Shown: positions 1-5,832, numbered from the stretch's first letter. The stretch is 5,832 bases of DNA from Candidatus Woesebacteria bacterium UBA5073 (GCA_002415845.1 DIAR01000008.1:1-5832), one strand, 5' to 3'. Numbers and translations are program-made. The notes: generated by a model not told the origin, from the sequence alone.

Positions 1-104
1 CTGGTTGCTTCATCAAGCCAAAAAGACTGACCAAGAGAAGTTAATCTAATAAAAAAACCTGCCAGTATGACGTAGAGAAGCGGGTTTTTGAATAGTTTTT
101 TCAT
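1..104 (-). CDS. Start of a second GT-C membrane glycosyltransferase, cut by window edge
   Basis: An ATG at 104 overlaps the stop of the upstream GT2 gene as ATGA and opens a frame that runs off the window after 34 full codons. The peptide begins with a basic stretch (MKKLFKNP), then a hydrophobic helix (about 9-18), then IRLTSLGQSFWLDEAT. The pattern R-L-x-x-L-G-x-S-x-W-x-D-E-A, just after a first helix, is the hallmark first outer loop of PMT/ArnT/GT39-type glycosyltransferases. Asp-Glu (31-32) matches the conserved acidic pair; the Asp is thought to be the catalytic or metal-related residue. There is no strong Shine-Dalgarno (GGGAAAAAG upstream), so coupling to the GT2 gene is likely. It differs clearly from the other GT-C gene here, whose first loop has a Trp-Pro-Glu. 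Length, donor and acceptor cannot be judged. Confidence 0.75.
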   Translation of the reverse strand, partial: MKKLFKNPLLYVILAGFFIRLTSLGQSFWLDEAT

Positions 105-928
105 TTAGCGCTTTTTCCCAGCAAACCATATTCAAGAATTCCGATAAAAACACCAAAATCTGAAACAATTTTGAAAATAACAAATAAAGGAAAACCGTTA
201 ATGACAAACTTAACAAATCCGACAATTAGAGAAATCGGTAAAGAGACACGCAGAAGAGCAAAGATAACGCCTACAATTCCCAATTTATATTTTCTCTTCC
301 CCGTCCATTTTGACTGCAGAAAAACTTCTTTTGGGCTATCGGGATTTTGATGATAGAAAACGGCACCGGGAGCATTAACCGCCTCATAGCCTAATTTTTC
401 CGACAAACTCCAATCATCGTTATACCCTGCTTTTTCGTTAAAACCACCGGCCCTAAGAAACTCACTTTTAAGAACGGCTCTGAAAACTTTTTGTTTCTCC
501 GGATAGTTACTCTGATGCATCCTGTCTTTCGGAAGTCCTTTATTGATATTCCAAGAAATTGCCCAGGGATTCTCTTTGTTTAAAAGGTATTCTTCCTTAC
601 TGAAAGTTCCTTTTACCCTCCCTTTAAGGATAGGGTCAACTAATTTCTCAAGAAAAGTTTTATCAAAGGTCATATCGGCATCAAGAAAAACCAAGATTTC
701 TCCGGAAGCCTTTTTTGCCGCCAAGTTTCTGGCCGCTCCTGGACCTTGATGTTTTTGGGTAAGGTAAATGACAGGGAAACCTTTTACAATCTCTCCTGTT
801 TTATCCTTCGAACCGTCGTCAACCACAATTATTTCAAAGTCTTTTACTGTTTGCTCTTTTAAAGACTTCAAACAATTGGCAATTGTCTTCTCTTCGTTAT
901 ATGTCGGAATAATAACTGATATTTTCAT
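101..928 (-). CDS. Family 2 glycosyltransferase with C-terminal membrane tail
   Basis: Glycosyltransferase of 275 residues with a GT-A domain at the cytoplasmic face of the membrane. Motifs in order: MKISVIIPTYNEEKTI (1-16), EIIVVDDGSKDKT (32-44) for nucleotide binding, GPGAARNLAAKKASGEI (62-78), and VFLDADMTF (80-88) with the metal-binding DAD. GGFNEKAGYNDDWSLSEKLG (161-180) follows, where Asp171-Asp172 occupy the ED position thought to include the catalytic base. YHQNP (192-196) supplies a His near the end of the domain. Residues from about 217 to 268 form two hydrophobic segments, probably anchoring the enzyme to the membrane or to its lipid-linked acceptor. This layout is common in enzymes that use polyprenyl-phosphate or polyprenyl-diphosphate acceptors, so it could make the polyprenyl-phosphate sugar used by the neighbouring GT-C enzymes; that is inference only. 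ATGA overlaps occur at both ends. Confidence 0.9.
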   Translation of the reverse strand: MKISVIIPTYNEEKTIANCLKSLKEQTVKDFEIIVVDDGSKDKTGEIVKGFPVIYLTQKHQGPGAARNLAAKKASGEILVFLDADMTFDKTFLEKLVDPILKGRVKGTFSKEEYLLNKENPWAISWNINKGLPKDRMHQSNYPEKQKVFRAVLKSEFLRAGGFNEKAGYNDDWSLSEKLGYEAVNAPGAVFYHQNPDSPKEVFLQSKWTGKRKYKLGIVGVIFALLRVSLPISLIVGFVKFVINGFPLFVIFKIVSDFGVFIGILEYGLLGKSAK

Positions 929-1944
929 TTTTCCAAGCCTTTCATTAGTTTCTCATACTCTTTTGCAATATTATCCCAGGAAAACTTCATAGCCTGTTCT
1001 CTTGGCACACTTCCCCACTTTTTTGCTAAAACAGATTTAATATCTTCGGCATACCGTTGAGAATTATTGGGATTAGTTAGAATCCCCGCTTTACCCACAA
1101 TCTCGGCTCTTATCTCATCACAGTTAGCCACAACAGGCAAGTTGGTGGCCATAGCCTCAGTCAAAACTATCTCAAAAGAATGTGAGGGTGTTGAGGCTAG
1201 GGTAAACATATCAGCTACCCGATAAACTTTATTTATATCTTTATAGGAAGCTTCAACAAATTCCACCCGTCCGGGAAGCAATCGGTAAGCCAATTCCTTT
1301 AAATCCTTCTCCAAAGAACCATAGCCACAAATAAGCAGGCTAACACCAGGAACCTTCGCCATGGCTTTAATGGTTAAATCGATTCTTTTGTCTTTTTCTA
1401 AAGCTCCAACACATAAAACGATCGGATGCTTTAGGTTTATTTTGCCTTTTTCCCCTTCAGGCTTAAACACTTCAAGATCAACTCCGTTGGAAATATAGAC
1501 CGATTTGACCAAAGGATTAACTCTTTTTGCCCAGTGACAGGCTTTTTGGGAAAGAGCCACAAAAACATCGGGAAAAGCCCACAGATTAACCCGATCGTCC
1601 CAGCCAATCCCTGATTGGCCTGAAACCAACAGTTTCCCACCATAGAACCAAGTTATAATCCGCAGCAAAGCCACCTGCCAGCCTCCGTTTAGGGTAACCA
1701 CAACATCATATTTTTCTCTCCATACCCTGGGAATAACTCTAAGGGTAAAGCAAAAAATTTTTAATCCCTGTGGATCAAGGAAAAACCGCCAGAGGAGGGG
1801 CCAGCGAGAAGGAATTTTTCTACCGTCATATCCTATACTATATATAGTGTGTTTCTGGCCTAAACGTTTCGTAAGCTCAATAACATAAGTTTCCGCTCCA
1901 CGATTAACCTGACCCTGATAAATATTAACAAAAGCTATTTTCAT
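925..1944 (-). CDS. Family 4 glycosyltransferase (GT-B fold), variant EX7E motif
   Basis: Cytoplasmic or peripheral retaining glycosyltransferase of 339 residues (the family is usually about 350-400, so slightly short). The N-terminal domain opens with MKIAFVNIYQ and has RGAETYVIEL (15-24), the usual acceptor-side helix start. The hinge region reads YISNGVDLEVFKP (150-162). The C-terminal nucleotide-sugar domain has VLCVGALEKDKRIDLTIKAM (176-195), ICGYGSLEKDL (205-215), and SFEIVLTEAMATNLPVV (256-272). Aligning the second Glu of EX7E to Glu263 puts His255 where the first Glu normally sits, with Glu258 nearby. The C-terminal helix is W-D-N-I-A-K-E-Y. The start ATG directly follows the upstream TAG with no gap and has only a GGTGG-like tract upstream. 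The stop is in an ATGA overlap with the next gene. The sugar transferred is unknown; the role is inferred as chain assembly on the lipid carrier. Confidence 0.9.
   Translation of the reverse strand: MKIAFVNIYQGQVNRGAETYVIELTKRLGQKHTIYSIGYDGRKIPSRWPLLWRFFLDPQGLKIFCFTLRVIPRVWREKYDVVVTLNGGWQVALLRIITWFYGGKLLVSGQSGIGWDDRVNLWAFPDVFVALSQKACHWAKRVNPLVKSVYISNGVDLEVFKPEGEKGKINLKHPIVLCVGALEKDKRIDLTIKAMAKVPGVSLLICGYGSLEKDLKELAYRLLPGRVEFVEASYKDINKVYRVADMFTLASTPSHSFEIVLTEAMATNLPVVANCDEIRAEIVGKAGILTNPNNSQRYAEDIKSVLAKKWGSVPREQAMKFSWDNIAKEYEKLMKGLEK
938..943 (-). promoter_or_regulatory. Weak ribosome binding site for the second GT2 gene
   Basis: GAAAGG on the minus strand ends nine bases before the ATG at 928, inside the last codons of the GT4 gene. 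It is a partial Shine-Dalgarno match. The start also overlaps the upstream stop as ATGA, so both signals may act. Confidence 0.4.
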
Positions 1945-3339
1945 CTATTTAGCCACCCACAGGGAAACTCCCTTTATGGGCTCGCCTTTCCTATTATAGT
2001 TGGCCTTAACGAAAGAGGCTATTTTTGCCGGTTGATAGACTCCGATTTCATACCAAGGGCCCATATCAGGCTCTTTCCAGAAGACATACTTAGGCAGATC
2101 CAATTTCCAACGGGCCAGAATCTCTTCCTGAACACCTGGAACTTCCAAGTACCAACCATAATTATCAAACCAGCGCTTCGGTGGAAGGGTTCTGGAAAAA
2201 GTATACAAAGAAGAATTTAAACCCAGCAGATAAACCTTATCATTCTTAATTATGTTTGAAATTATTTTTGCATTATCCAAATCACTTTTTCCGTAAAAAC
2301 GCGGTTCTTTCTGCCAATCCCTAAGGATAATCGGCTTAACTAAGATGAGAAAGGCAATAAGGCCAATTATCAAACTTGTCACTCCGTAACTTTTCTTTAT
2401 TTTGAACTGAGAAAGCAATACCCCTATAAGAATAGCTAAAAAGCCCAAAGCTGTCTGAAAATGGAAGAAAGAGAAACGCGGATAAACACAAACCAACCCC
2501 AAAAGAAAAAACATCAGGACCAAAAGAATGTTTCTATCATGAATAATTTTCTTAAAATTGATAAATAAAATTATTAAAACAGGAATTATTAGGAAGAAGA
2601 TTAATAACAAACTGTTTTTTGATATATCCATCCTCACATATCCGGGAAACTTAGTCCAAAAGGAAAAAGGGTAAACAAAAACCCAATTAAGAAAATAATT
2701 TAGGGCTCCTTCCTGTAAAAGTCTTACCAATAACGGTATTCCCAAAAGAAGTGGGCCTATGAACAAATTCAATAAACTCTTTATTTTTGTTTTGTTTAGT
2801 AAAAGAAAAATAATCACACCTAAAAAATAAAGACCAGCCGTTTGTTTGATTAAGGCAGCAACGGTTAGGAAAATACCTGCCCAAAGAAGATAAAGGCCTT
2901 TCTTTTTGACAAGATATGAAAGACTGAAATACAAACTCACCAGAAGCGGTGAGAGACAAGCTAAATCAAACCATAACATATTGCCTTCCAACAGGGGTTG
3001 GGTTAAAACATAAAACAACAAAGCCAGCAGGGCGTAGAGATATTTCTTGGTGATTTTTTTAACAAGAAGAATAATTATTAAATCATTAAAAAGCACCAAC
3101 ACCCAAGTAAAGATTTTTAAAACAATTAGGTTATAGCCCAACACCTCATAAAGCATCGAAAGAGCCATCGTTAATAGAGGCGGATAGGGGTGGATCATAT
3201 CTTTGTAGATTAAAAAGCCGCTGTTCCGAAGATAGGGAAAAGAAAACATTTCCGGCCAGGCCGTAAACTTTAAATTAATAAGAAGGAATAAATGAAGACT
3301 AAACAAGAGAATCACTAATAGAATAAATAATTTTTTCAT
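1945..3339 (-). CDS. GT-C membrane glycosyltransferase (PMT/ArnT/GT39-like)
   Basis: Polytopic protein of 464 residues, inferred to transfer sugar from a polyprenyl-phosphate donor to a glycan, lipid or protein on the outer face of the cytoplasmic membrane. Transmembrane helices begin at residue 4, and about ten are spread up to residue 337. The first outer loop has the family's shape: an acidic residue (Glu30 in AWPEMF), then GFLIYKDMIHPYPPLL (41-56), close to the usual G-x-x-x-Y-x-D-x-x-x-P-x-P-P-L arrangement. LIKQTAGL (163-170) and the R-F-x-F-F-H-F-Q segment near 288-295 are also typical of these proteins. From about 341 to the end is a soluble domain, expected outside the cell, rich in Trp (390, 396, 411, 421, 429, 461). 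It starts in an ATGA overlap with the methyltransferase with only a weak AAAAAGA upstream, so coupling is likely. It ends in TAG directly against the GT4 ATG. Donor and acceptor are unknown; an O-antigen-polymerase-like role is a weaker alternative. Confidence 0.8.
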   Translation of the reverse strand: MKKLFILLVILLFSLHLFLLINLKFTAWPEMFSFPYLRNSGFLIYKDMIHPYPPLLTMALSMLYEVLGYNLIVLKIFTWVLVLFNDLIIILLVKKITKKYLYALLALLFYVLTQPLLEGNMLWFDLACLSPLLVSLYFSLSYLVKKKGLYLLWAGIFLTVAALIKQTAGLYFLGVIIFLLLNKTKIKSLLNLFIGPLLLGIPLLVRLLQEGALNYFLNWVFVYPFSFWTKFPGYVRMDISKNSLLLIFFLIIPVLIILFINFKKIIHDRNILLVLMFFLLGLVCVYPRFSFFHFQTALGFLAILIGVLLSQFKIKKSYGVTSLIIGLIAFLILVKPIILRDWQKEPRFYGKSDLDNAKIISNIIKNDKVYLLGLNSSLYTFSRTLPPKRWFDNYGWYLEVPGVQEEILARWKLDLPKYVFWKEPDMGPWYEIGVYQPAKIASFVKANYNRKGEPIKGVSLWVAK

Positions 3340-4016
3340 TCTTTTTCGGCAACAAAACTCATACTGTCCCCCATCTTTAAAAGAGTAGCAACAAGAGAAT
3401 ACGGTAAAGACAAAATATCCAATAAAAATCTTTTTCTTCTTAGTTCCTTTAAGGGATTGTCATATTCGAAAAAACCAGAACGCGATTCCCAATGCAAAAT
3501 CTTAAAACCATTTATTCTTAATAACTCTCCCAAGCTTTCTTTAGTAAATTGGAATTTATGTTCTTCCGGAAGAAGAAGTGGCCACTTCTTACCCAAAATT
3601 CTCGAGGAAAGACTTCCGAAGTTCGGCACATCAATAAAAACAATTCCACTTTTTTTTAAAAGAAAATTAATCTTTTTAATAACACCAGATGGGTTTTCCA
3701 TGTGTTCAAGGGTGTGATTTAGAACCACCAAATCAAAACTTTCATTGGATAATTTCGCTTCTTCAAATTTGGAATGAATAATCTCCAGTTTCTTTTTTTC
3801 GGCCTCTTTGTAGCTACCTGAGGGTTCAATTCCCAACACTTGCCAACCCCTATCCCGAAATAATTTAAGCATTACACCGGTAGCGGAGCCTATCTCTAAC
3901 ATTTTTCCTTTCCCAATATATTGGGAAATCAGATTAACCCTTTTTTGAAAAATGTTGGCGAACAAAGCCTCATTCTTCTGATAATCTTCATCCCGATGAT
4001 AATTTTCCCCTCTCAT
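3336..4016 (-). CDS. Class I SAM-dependent methyltransferase (Methyltransf_23-like)
   Basis: Cytoplasmic methyltransferase of 226 residues with a Rossmann-type SAM-binding fold. Motif I is MLEIGSATG (39-47); the acidic residue expected to bind the ribose hydroxyls is Glu64 in LGIEPSG; FDLVVLNHTLEHMENP (94-109) is the typical strand-4 region; VFIDVPNF (126-133) follows. The C-terminal KKW..LLPEEHKFQFTKESL (143-162) and the following INGF match the pattern of methyltransferases commonly found in glycan clusters. The Cys-rich zinc domain of sugar C-methyltransferases is absent, so O-methylation of a sugar or a chain end is the better guess, but the substrate is inferred only from its neighbours. 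It starts in an ATGA overlap with the upstream GT2 and ends in an ATGA overlap with the downstream GT-C gene. Two long perfect palindromes lie within the coding sequence. A quinone or small-molecule methyltransferase is an unlikely alternative in this setting. Confidence 0.87.
   Translation of the reverse strand: MRGENYHRDEDYQKNEALFANIFQKRVNLISQYIGKGKMLEIGSATGVMLKLFRDRGWQVLGIEPSGSYKEAEKKKLEIIHSKFEEAKLSNESFDLVVLNHTLEHMENPSGVIKKINFLLKKSGIVFIDVPNFGSLSSRILGKKWPLLLPEEHKFQFTKESLGELLRINGFKILHWESRSGFFEYDNPLKELRRKRFLLDILSLPYSLVATLLKMGDSMSFVAEKE
3561..3590. repeat. Two adjoining perfect palindromes (18 bp and 14 bp)
   Basis: Bases 3573-3590 are AAGAAGTGG plus its exact reverse complement. Bases 3561-3574 are TTCTTCC plus its exact reverse complement. 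They share two bases. The 18 bp unit is exactly in frame and encodes K-K-W-P-L-L (143-148); the 14 bp unit runs on through L-L-P-E-E. As RNA they would be two short stems that cannot both form completely. The region encodes a fairly conserved methyltransferase segment, so protein constraint may explain part of it. Confidence 0.85.
3909..3928. repeat. Perfect 20 bp palindrome inside the methyltransferase gene
   Basis: The half-site TTTCCCAATA is followed directly by its exact reverse complement TATTGGGAAA. It covers codons 30-36 of the methyltransferase (I-S-Q-Y-I-G-K, first base of codon 30 excluded). It is the longest gapless palindrome I found in the window. In RNA it could form an eight-pair stem with a four-base loop. 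Function is unknown and it may be chance. Confidence 0.85.
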
Positions 4017-4795
4017 ATAATCCTTCTCTTAAGCCATTTAAGCGGTGTTTGGATGGCTGCTTTACACCGATAGCCAAAATCAATCGGCTCCCAAGGAGAT
4101 TTAATTTCTTTTGGCTTTTCCCTAAACAAAACTTCAGGATAGAAATAATCCTTCGGGAAAGAAATTCCTAATTCGTATTTATATTTTTTAATATTTTTTG
4201 GACTTCTTATAAGGTGGCTAGCATGAAGATAGGACTTCTTAGCAAAAAGTATTTGGTCGTCAGGCAAATTTTGAACATCGGTATTATTCCCGTCAACATA
4301 TCCCTCATTGCCGAAAAAACCCTTAATGTGTAAGCCCTCAAAACATCTGATAGCCCGGACATTTAAGTGCCCCGTTTTCCCCTTTATTCTGTACTTTCCT
4401 GCTTTTTCTTCCTGATAATGATAAAAATCACCGATTAGCATTTTGACCGGAGAAACAATTAGATCTTTGGCATTGCCGTGTTTATTTATTAAACCAATTA
4501 TTTCTTCAATACCCTCCTTAGGCCAAATTTCATCACCATCCAACACCAATATCCACTCGGTATCGGTTGCCCTAATCATTTCATTTCTTAACTGTGCAAA
4601 TTCATGTAGTGTCACCATTCCTTTTTCCTCAAAATCAATTTTTGGGCTATTGACTGTTTTAATAATTTCCACCGTTTTGTCAGTGCTGCCCGTATCCCAA
4701 ATGATCAGCCTATCAACATAATCAATCACGGAGTTGATGGCAAACCAAACAAAATTCTCTTCATTCTTAACTATCATGTGGACGGTTATTTTCAT
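4013..4795 (-). CDS. Family 2 glycosyltransferase (GT-A fold), DGDE type
   Basis: Predicted soluble or membrane-associated cytoplasmic glycosyltransferase of 260 residues that moves a sugar from a nucleotide-sugar to a glycan acceptor. The GT-A fold shows in the first strand MKITVHMIVKNEEN (1-14), the nucleotide-binding segment IIWDTGSTDKT (31-41), QLRNEM (68-73) and the metal-binding VLDGDEIW (84-91). A later YLHASHL (189-195) offers His191 and His194, where related enzymes often carry a metal-binding His. The MIVKNEE start and DTGSTD motif resemble the branch that includes WaaE-like LPS glucosyltransferases and SunS-like enzymes, not the VDDGS branch seen in the other GT2 here. There is no transmembrane helix; the C-terminus (WLKRRII) is basic and amphipathic and might touch the membrane. 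The ATG follows the flippase stop after one base, and the TGA overlaps the methyltransferase start. Donor and acceptor are unknown. Confidence 0.9.
   Translation of the reverse strand: MKITVHMIVKNEENFVWFAINSVIDYVDRLIIWDTGSTDKTVEIIKTVNSPKIDFEEKGMVTLHEFAQLRNEMIRATDTEWILVLDGDEIWPKEGIEEIIGLINKHGNAKDLIVSPVKMLIGDFYHYQEEKAGKYRIKGKTGHLNVRAIRCFEGLHIKGFFGNEGYVDGNNTDVQNLPDDQILFAKKSYLHASHLIRSPKNIKKYKYELGISFPKDYFYPEVLFREKPKEIKSPWEPIDFGYRCKAAIQTPLKWLKRRII
4021..4028 (-). promoter_or_regulatory. Ribosome binding site for the methyltransferase gene
   Basis: GAGAAGGA on the minus strand, four bases (TTAT) before the ATG at 4016, is the best Shine-Dalgarno match in the window. It lies within the final codons of the upstream GT2 gene. 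The spacing is shorter than usual, which fits a start that is also coupled to the overlapping stop. Confidence 0.55.
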
Positions 4796-4796
4796 T

Positions 4797-5832
4797 TCAG
4801 TTTACCTTTTTAAATTCTTTCACCACCCAGATTGCGGGGACAATAAAATTAAAGATGTTGCCCAAAAGCATAGTTAGGGCTGCACCCATATAGCCATATT
4901 GGCCAATTAAAAACCAACCCAGTCCAGAAACTAATAGTAAATGAACAATTGCGATATAGACAAATATCTTTGGGTAGGCGAAGTAGTAAAAGATAGACGT
5001 ATGTACCGGAACTGAAACAAGAAAGATGGCTTGAGAAACAAGAAGAACAATAAAGGGGGCAATGCTTAATAGATAATCAAGTCCGTAAAGTTTAGGAATA
5101 ATAAAATATGAAAGAGGGCCTCCTACCAAGACACCGGCGATGGCTAAACCAAAAACGAAAAGCTGCAGCTTCTTAAAATAGGTCATGGCATCTTTTTTGG
5201 ATGTAAAACTGGCAAATTTCGGAGCAACTACCGTAGCCAAAGCTAAAACAATTTCCGGAACAATGGAAGATAAATTGGCGGCAACGGAATAAATTCCTAA
5301 ATCGCCCAAAGTTAACAACCTCGTTGAGAGATAGGTATCGACTCTTGAAGAAACGGCAACAATCACCGTAAAAATAGCTACCCATTTATTGTATCTAAAG
5401 AAATCTTTCGCAACTTCATTTTCATTTTTAACCTGCCAGAACTTCGGGATAAATGCCAAGCCGATAAAAAAGCCAACAAACGGTGCCAAAATATAAAGAT
5501 ATAATCCCGAATTAACATTTAATAATCCCAGGCAACTTAAAACGAGAAGGGCAACCAACCGCATCGAGTTAATTGAGATATTAAGAAGGCTCCAATGAAC
5601 AAACTTTTGCAATGATTGGAGGGCGGCAGATACAAAATTAGAAAGAAGCCAACCAAAGGCTCCAAGTAAAGATAGTCGCAAGGGATAAATAAGTTCAACC
5701 TTCTTAAAAAAGTTTTGGGCCACCAAAGGGATGACAAACCACCCAATTGCTATCAACAAAAGGCCAGATATTATTTTAATTTTAAGACCCAGCTTCAGGT
5801 ATTTATTGGCTGTTTCCCGCTCACTTGTTGCA
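4797..5832 (-). CDS. Wzx-type polysaccharide flippase, 5' end cut by window edge
   Basis: Integral membrane protein of the polysaccharide-biosynthesis (MOP/MATE-like, Wzx/RfbX) transporter class, inferred to flip a lipid-linked glycan across the cytoplasmic membrane. The reading frame stays open to the window edge, giving 344 visible residues; family members are usually about 420-480, so roughly the first 80-130 are missing. The visible part has about ten hydrophobic segments. A charged stretch (SERETANKYLKLGLKIK) precedes the first of them, a pattern common in flippases. Family-like features are AALQSLQKF after a transmembrane helix, and a central loop with SSRVD followed by LGDLGIYSVA (near visible residues 161-184). 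An in-frame TTG at 5759 could be taken as a start, but the upstream codons are clearly part of the protein, so it is not one. The stop TGA lies one base before the next ATG. Substrate cannot be told from the sequence. Confidence 0.88.
   Translation of the reverse strand, partial: ATSERETANKYLKLGLKIKIISGLLLIAIGWFVIPLVAQNFFKKVELIYPLRLSLLGAFGWLLSNFVSAALQSLQKFVHWSLLNISINSMRLVALLVLSCLGLLNVNSGLYLYILAPFVGFFIGLAFIPKFWQVKNENEVAKDFFRYNKWVAIFTVIVAVSSRVDTYLSTRLLTLGDLGIYSVAANLSSIVPEIVLALATVVAPKFASFTSKKDAMTYFKKLQLFVFGLAIAGVLVGGPLSYFIIPKLYGLDYLLSIAPFIVLLVSQAIFLVSVPVHTSIFYYFAYPKIFVYIAIVHLLLVSGLGWFLIGQYGYMGAALTMLLGNIFNFIVPAIWVVKEFKKVN
4805..4811 (-). promoter_or_regulatory. Weak ribosome binding site for the first GT2 gene
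   Basis: On the minus strand an AAAAAGG tract, followed by T, lies inside the last codons of the flippase, nine bases before the ATG at 4795. It is a modest Shine-Dalgarno match. It supports that ATG, which also sits one base after the flippase stop. Confidence 0.45.

Noticed and set aside
543..992. Plus-strand open frames opposite the second GT2 gene (543-749 and 768-992)
   Set aside because: They lie antisense to well-supported glycosyltransferase motifs, have no recognisable domain, and are low-complexity by-products of the opposite strand.
1152..1199. 8 bp inverted repeat TAGCCTCA / TGAGGCTA with a 32-base spacer, as a possible hairpin
   Set aside because: The arms are short, the loop is long, it lies in mid-gene, and there is no following T tract on the transcribed strand.
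1837..1848. AT-rich 12 bp palindrome ACTATATATAGT, resembling a -10 or TATA element
   Set aside because: It sits inside the GT4 coding sequence (codons for T-I-Y-S), has no matching -35 element, and is simple AT-rich sequence.
2532..2575. 9 bp inverted repeat AATAATTTT / AAAATTATT in the GT-C gene
   Set aside because: It is made only of A and T in a region coding for hydrophobic helices rich in Ile, Phe and Lys codons, so chance pairing is expected.
3649..3660. T-run followed by A-run as a possible terminator tail
   Set aside because: It lies in the middle of the methyltransferase gene and no GC-rich stem precedes it on either strand.
3457..4721. Plus-strand open frames opposite the methyltransferase and first GT2 (3457-3717 and 4443-4721)
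   Set aside because: They are antisense shadows of confident genes and have no family features.
5160..5171. 12 bp palindrome AAGCTGCAGCTT in the flippase gene
   Set aside because: At this length a chance match is plausible, and nothing around it suggests a site.
4797..5759. TTG at 5759 as the start of the flippase
   Set aside because: The frame is open upstream to the window edge and encodes a flippase-like charged stretch, and the remaining protein would lack its N-terminal helices. It is an internal Leu codon.
1..5832. Recoded TGA (glycine or tryptophan), as in some CPR lineages
   Set aside because: TGA ends five of the six complete or 3'-complete genes exactly at the next start codon, and Trp is encoded by TGG, so the standard meaning of TGA fits.

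Overview
The window is one uninterrupted stretch of a surface-polysaccharide or glycoprotein-glycan gene cluster. Every real gene lies on the minus strand, so transcription runs from base 5832 towards base 1. In that order the genes are: a Wzx-type flippase (5' part missing), a family 2 glycosyltransferase, a class I SAM methyltransferase, a membrane GT-C glycosyltransferase, a family 4 glycosyltransferase, a second family 2 glycosyltransferase with a hydrophobic tail, and the first 34 codons of a second GT-C glycosyltransferase.

Packing is extreme. Four of the six junctions are ATGA overlaps, one start abuts the preceding TAG, and one gap is a single base. There is no intergenic space, and I see no promoter, terminator, RNA gene, mobile element or CRISPR. 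The promoter must lie beyond base 5832. At least three starts have only a weak Shine-Dalgarno, so translational coupling is likely.

How the genes could work together (inference from families): the two GT2 enzymes and the GT4 enzyme would build a glycan on a lipid carrier at the cytoplasmic face, and the methyltransferase would methylate a sugar or cap the chain. The flippase would move the lipid-linked glycan outward. The GT-C enzymes, which use polyprenyl-phosphate sugars, would add residues outside the membrane. No Wzy-type polymerase, ligase or nucleotide-sugar enzyme is in view, so the product and final acceptor cannot be named.

Organism: the DNA is AT-rich (roughly 40% GC or less by eye), genes are compact, and TGA is used as a stop and not read as glycine or tryptophan. 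This, with stacked GT-C, GT4 and GT2 genes, resembles a Patescibacteria/CPR genome (Microgenomates-like) in metagenomic data. That assignment is tentative; another low-GC bacterium, or a small-genome archaeon, is possible.

I did not find a clearly new system. Most worth a second look are two long perfect palindromes (20 and 18 bp, with a 14 bp one adjoining the second) inside the methyltransferase gene, and a His in place of the first Glu of the GT4 EX7E motif.
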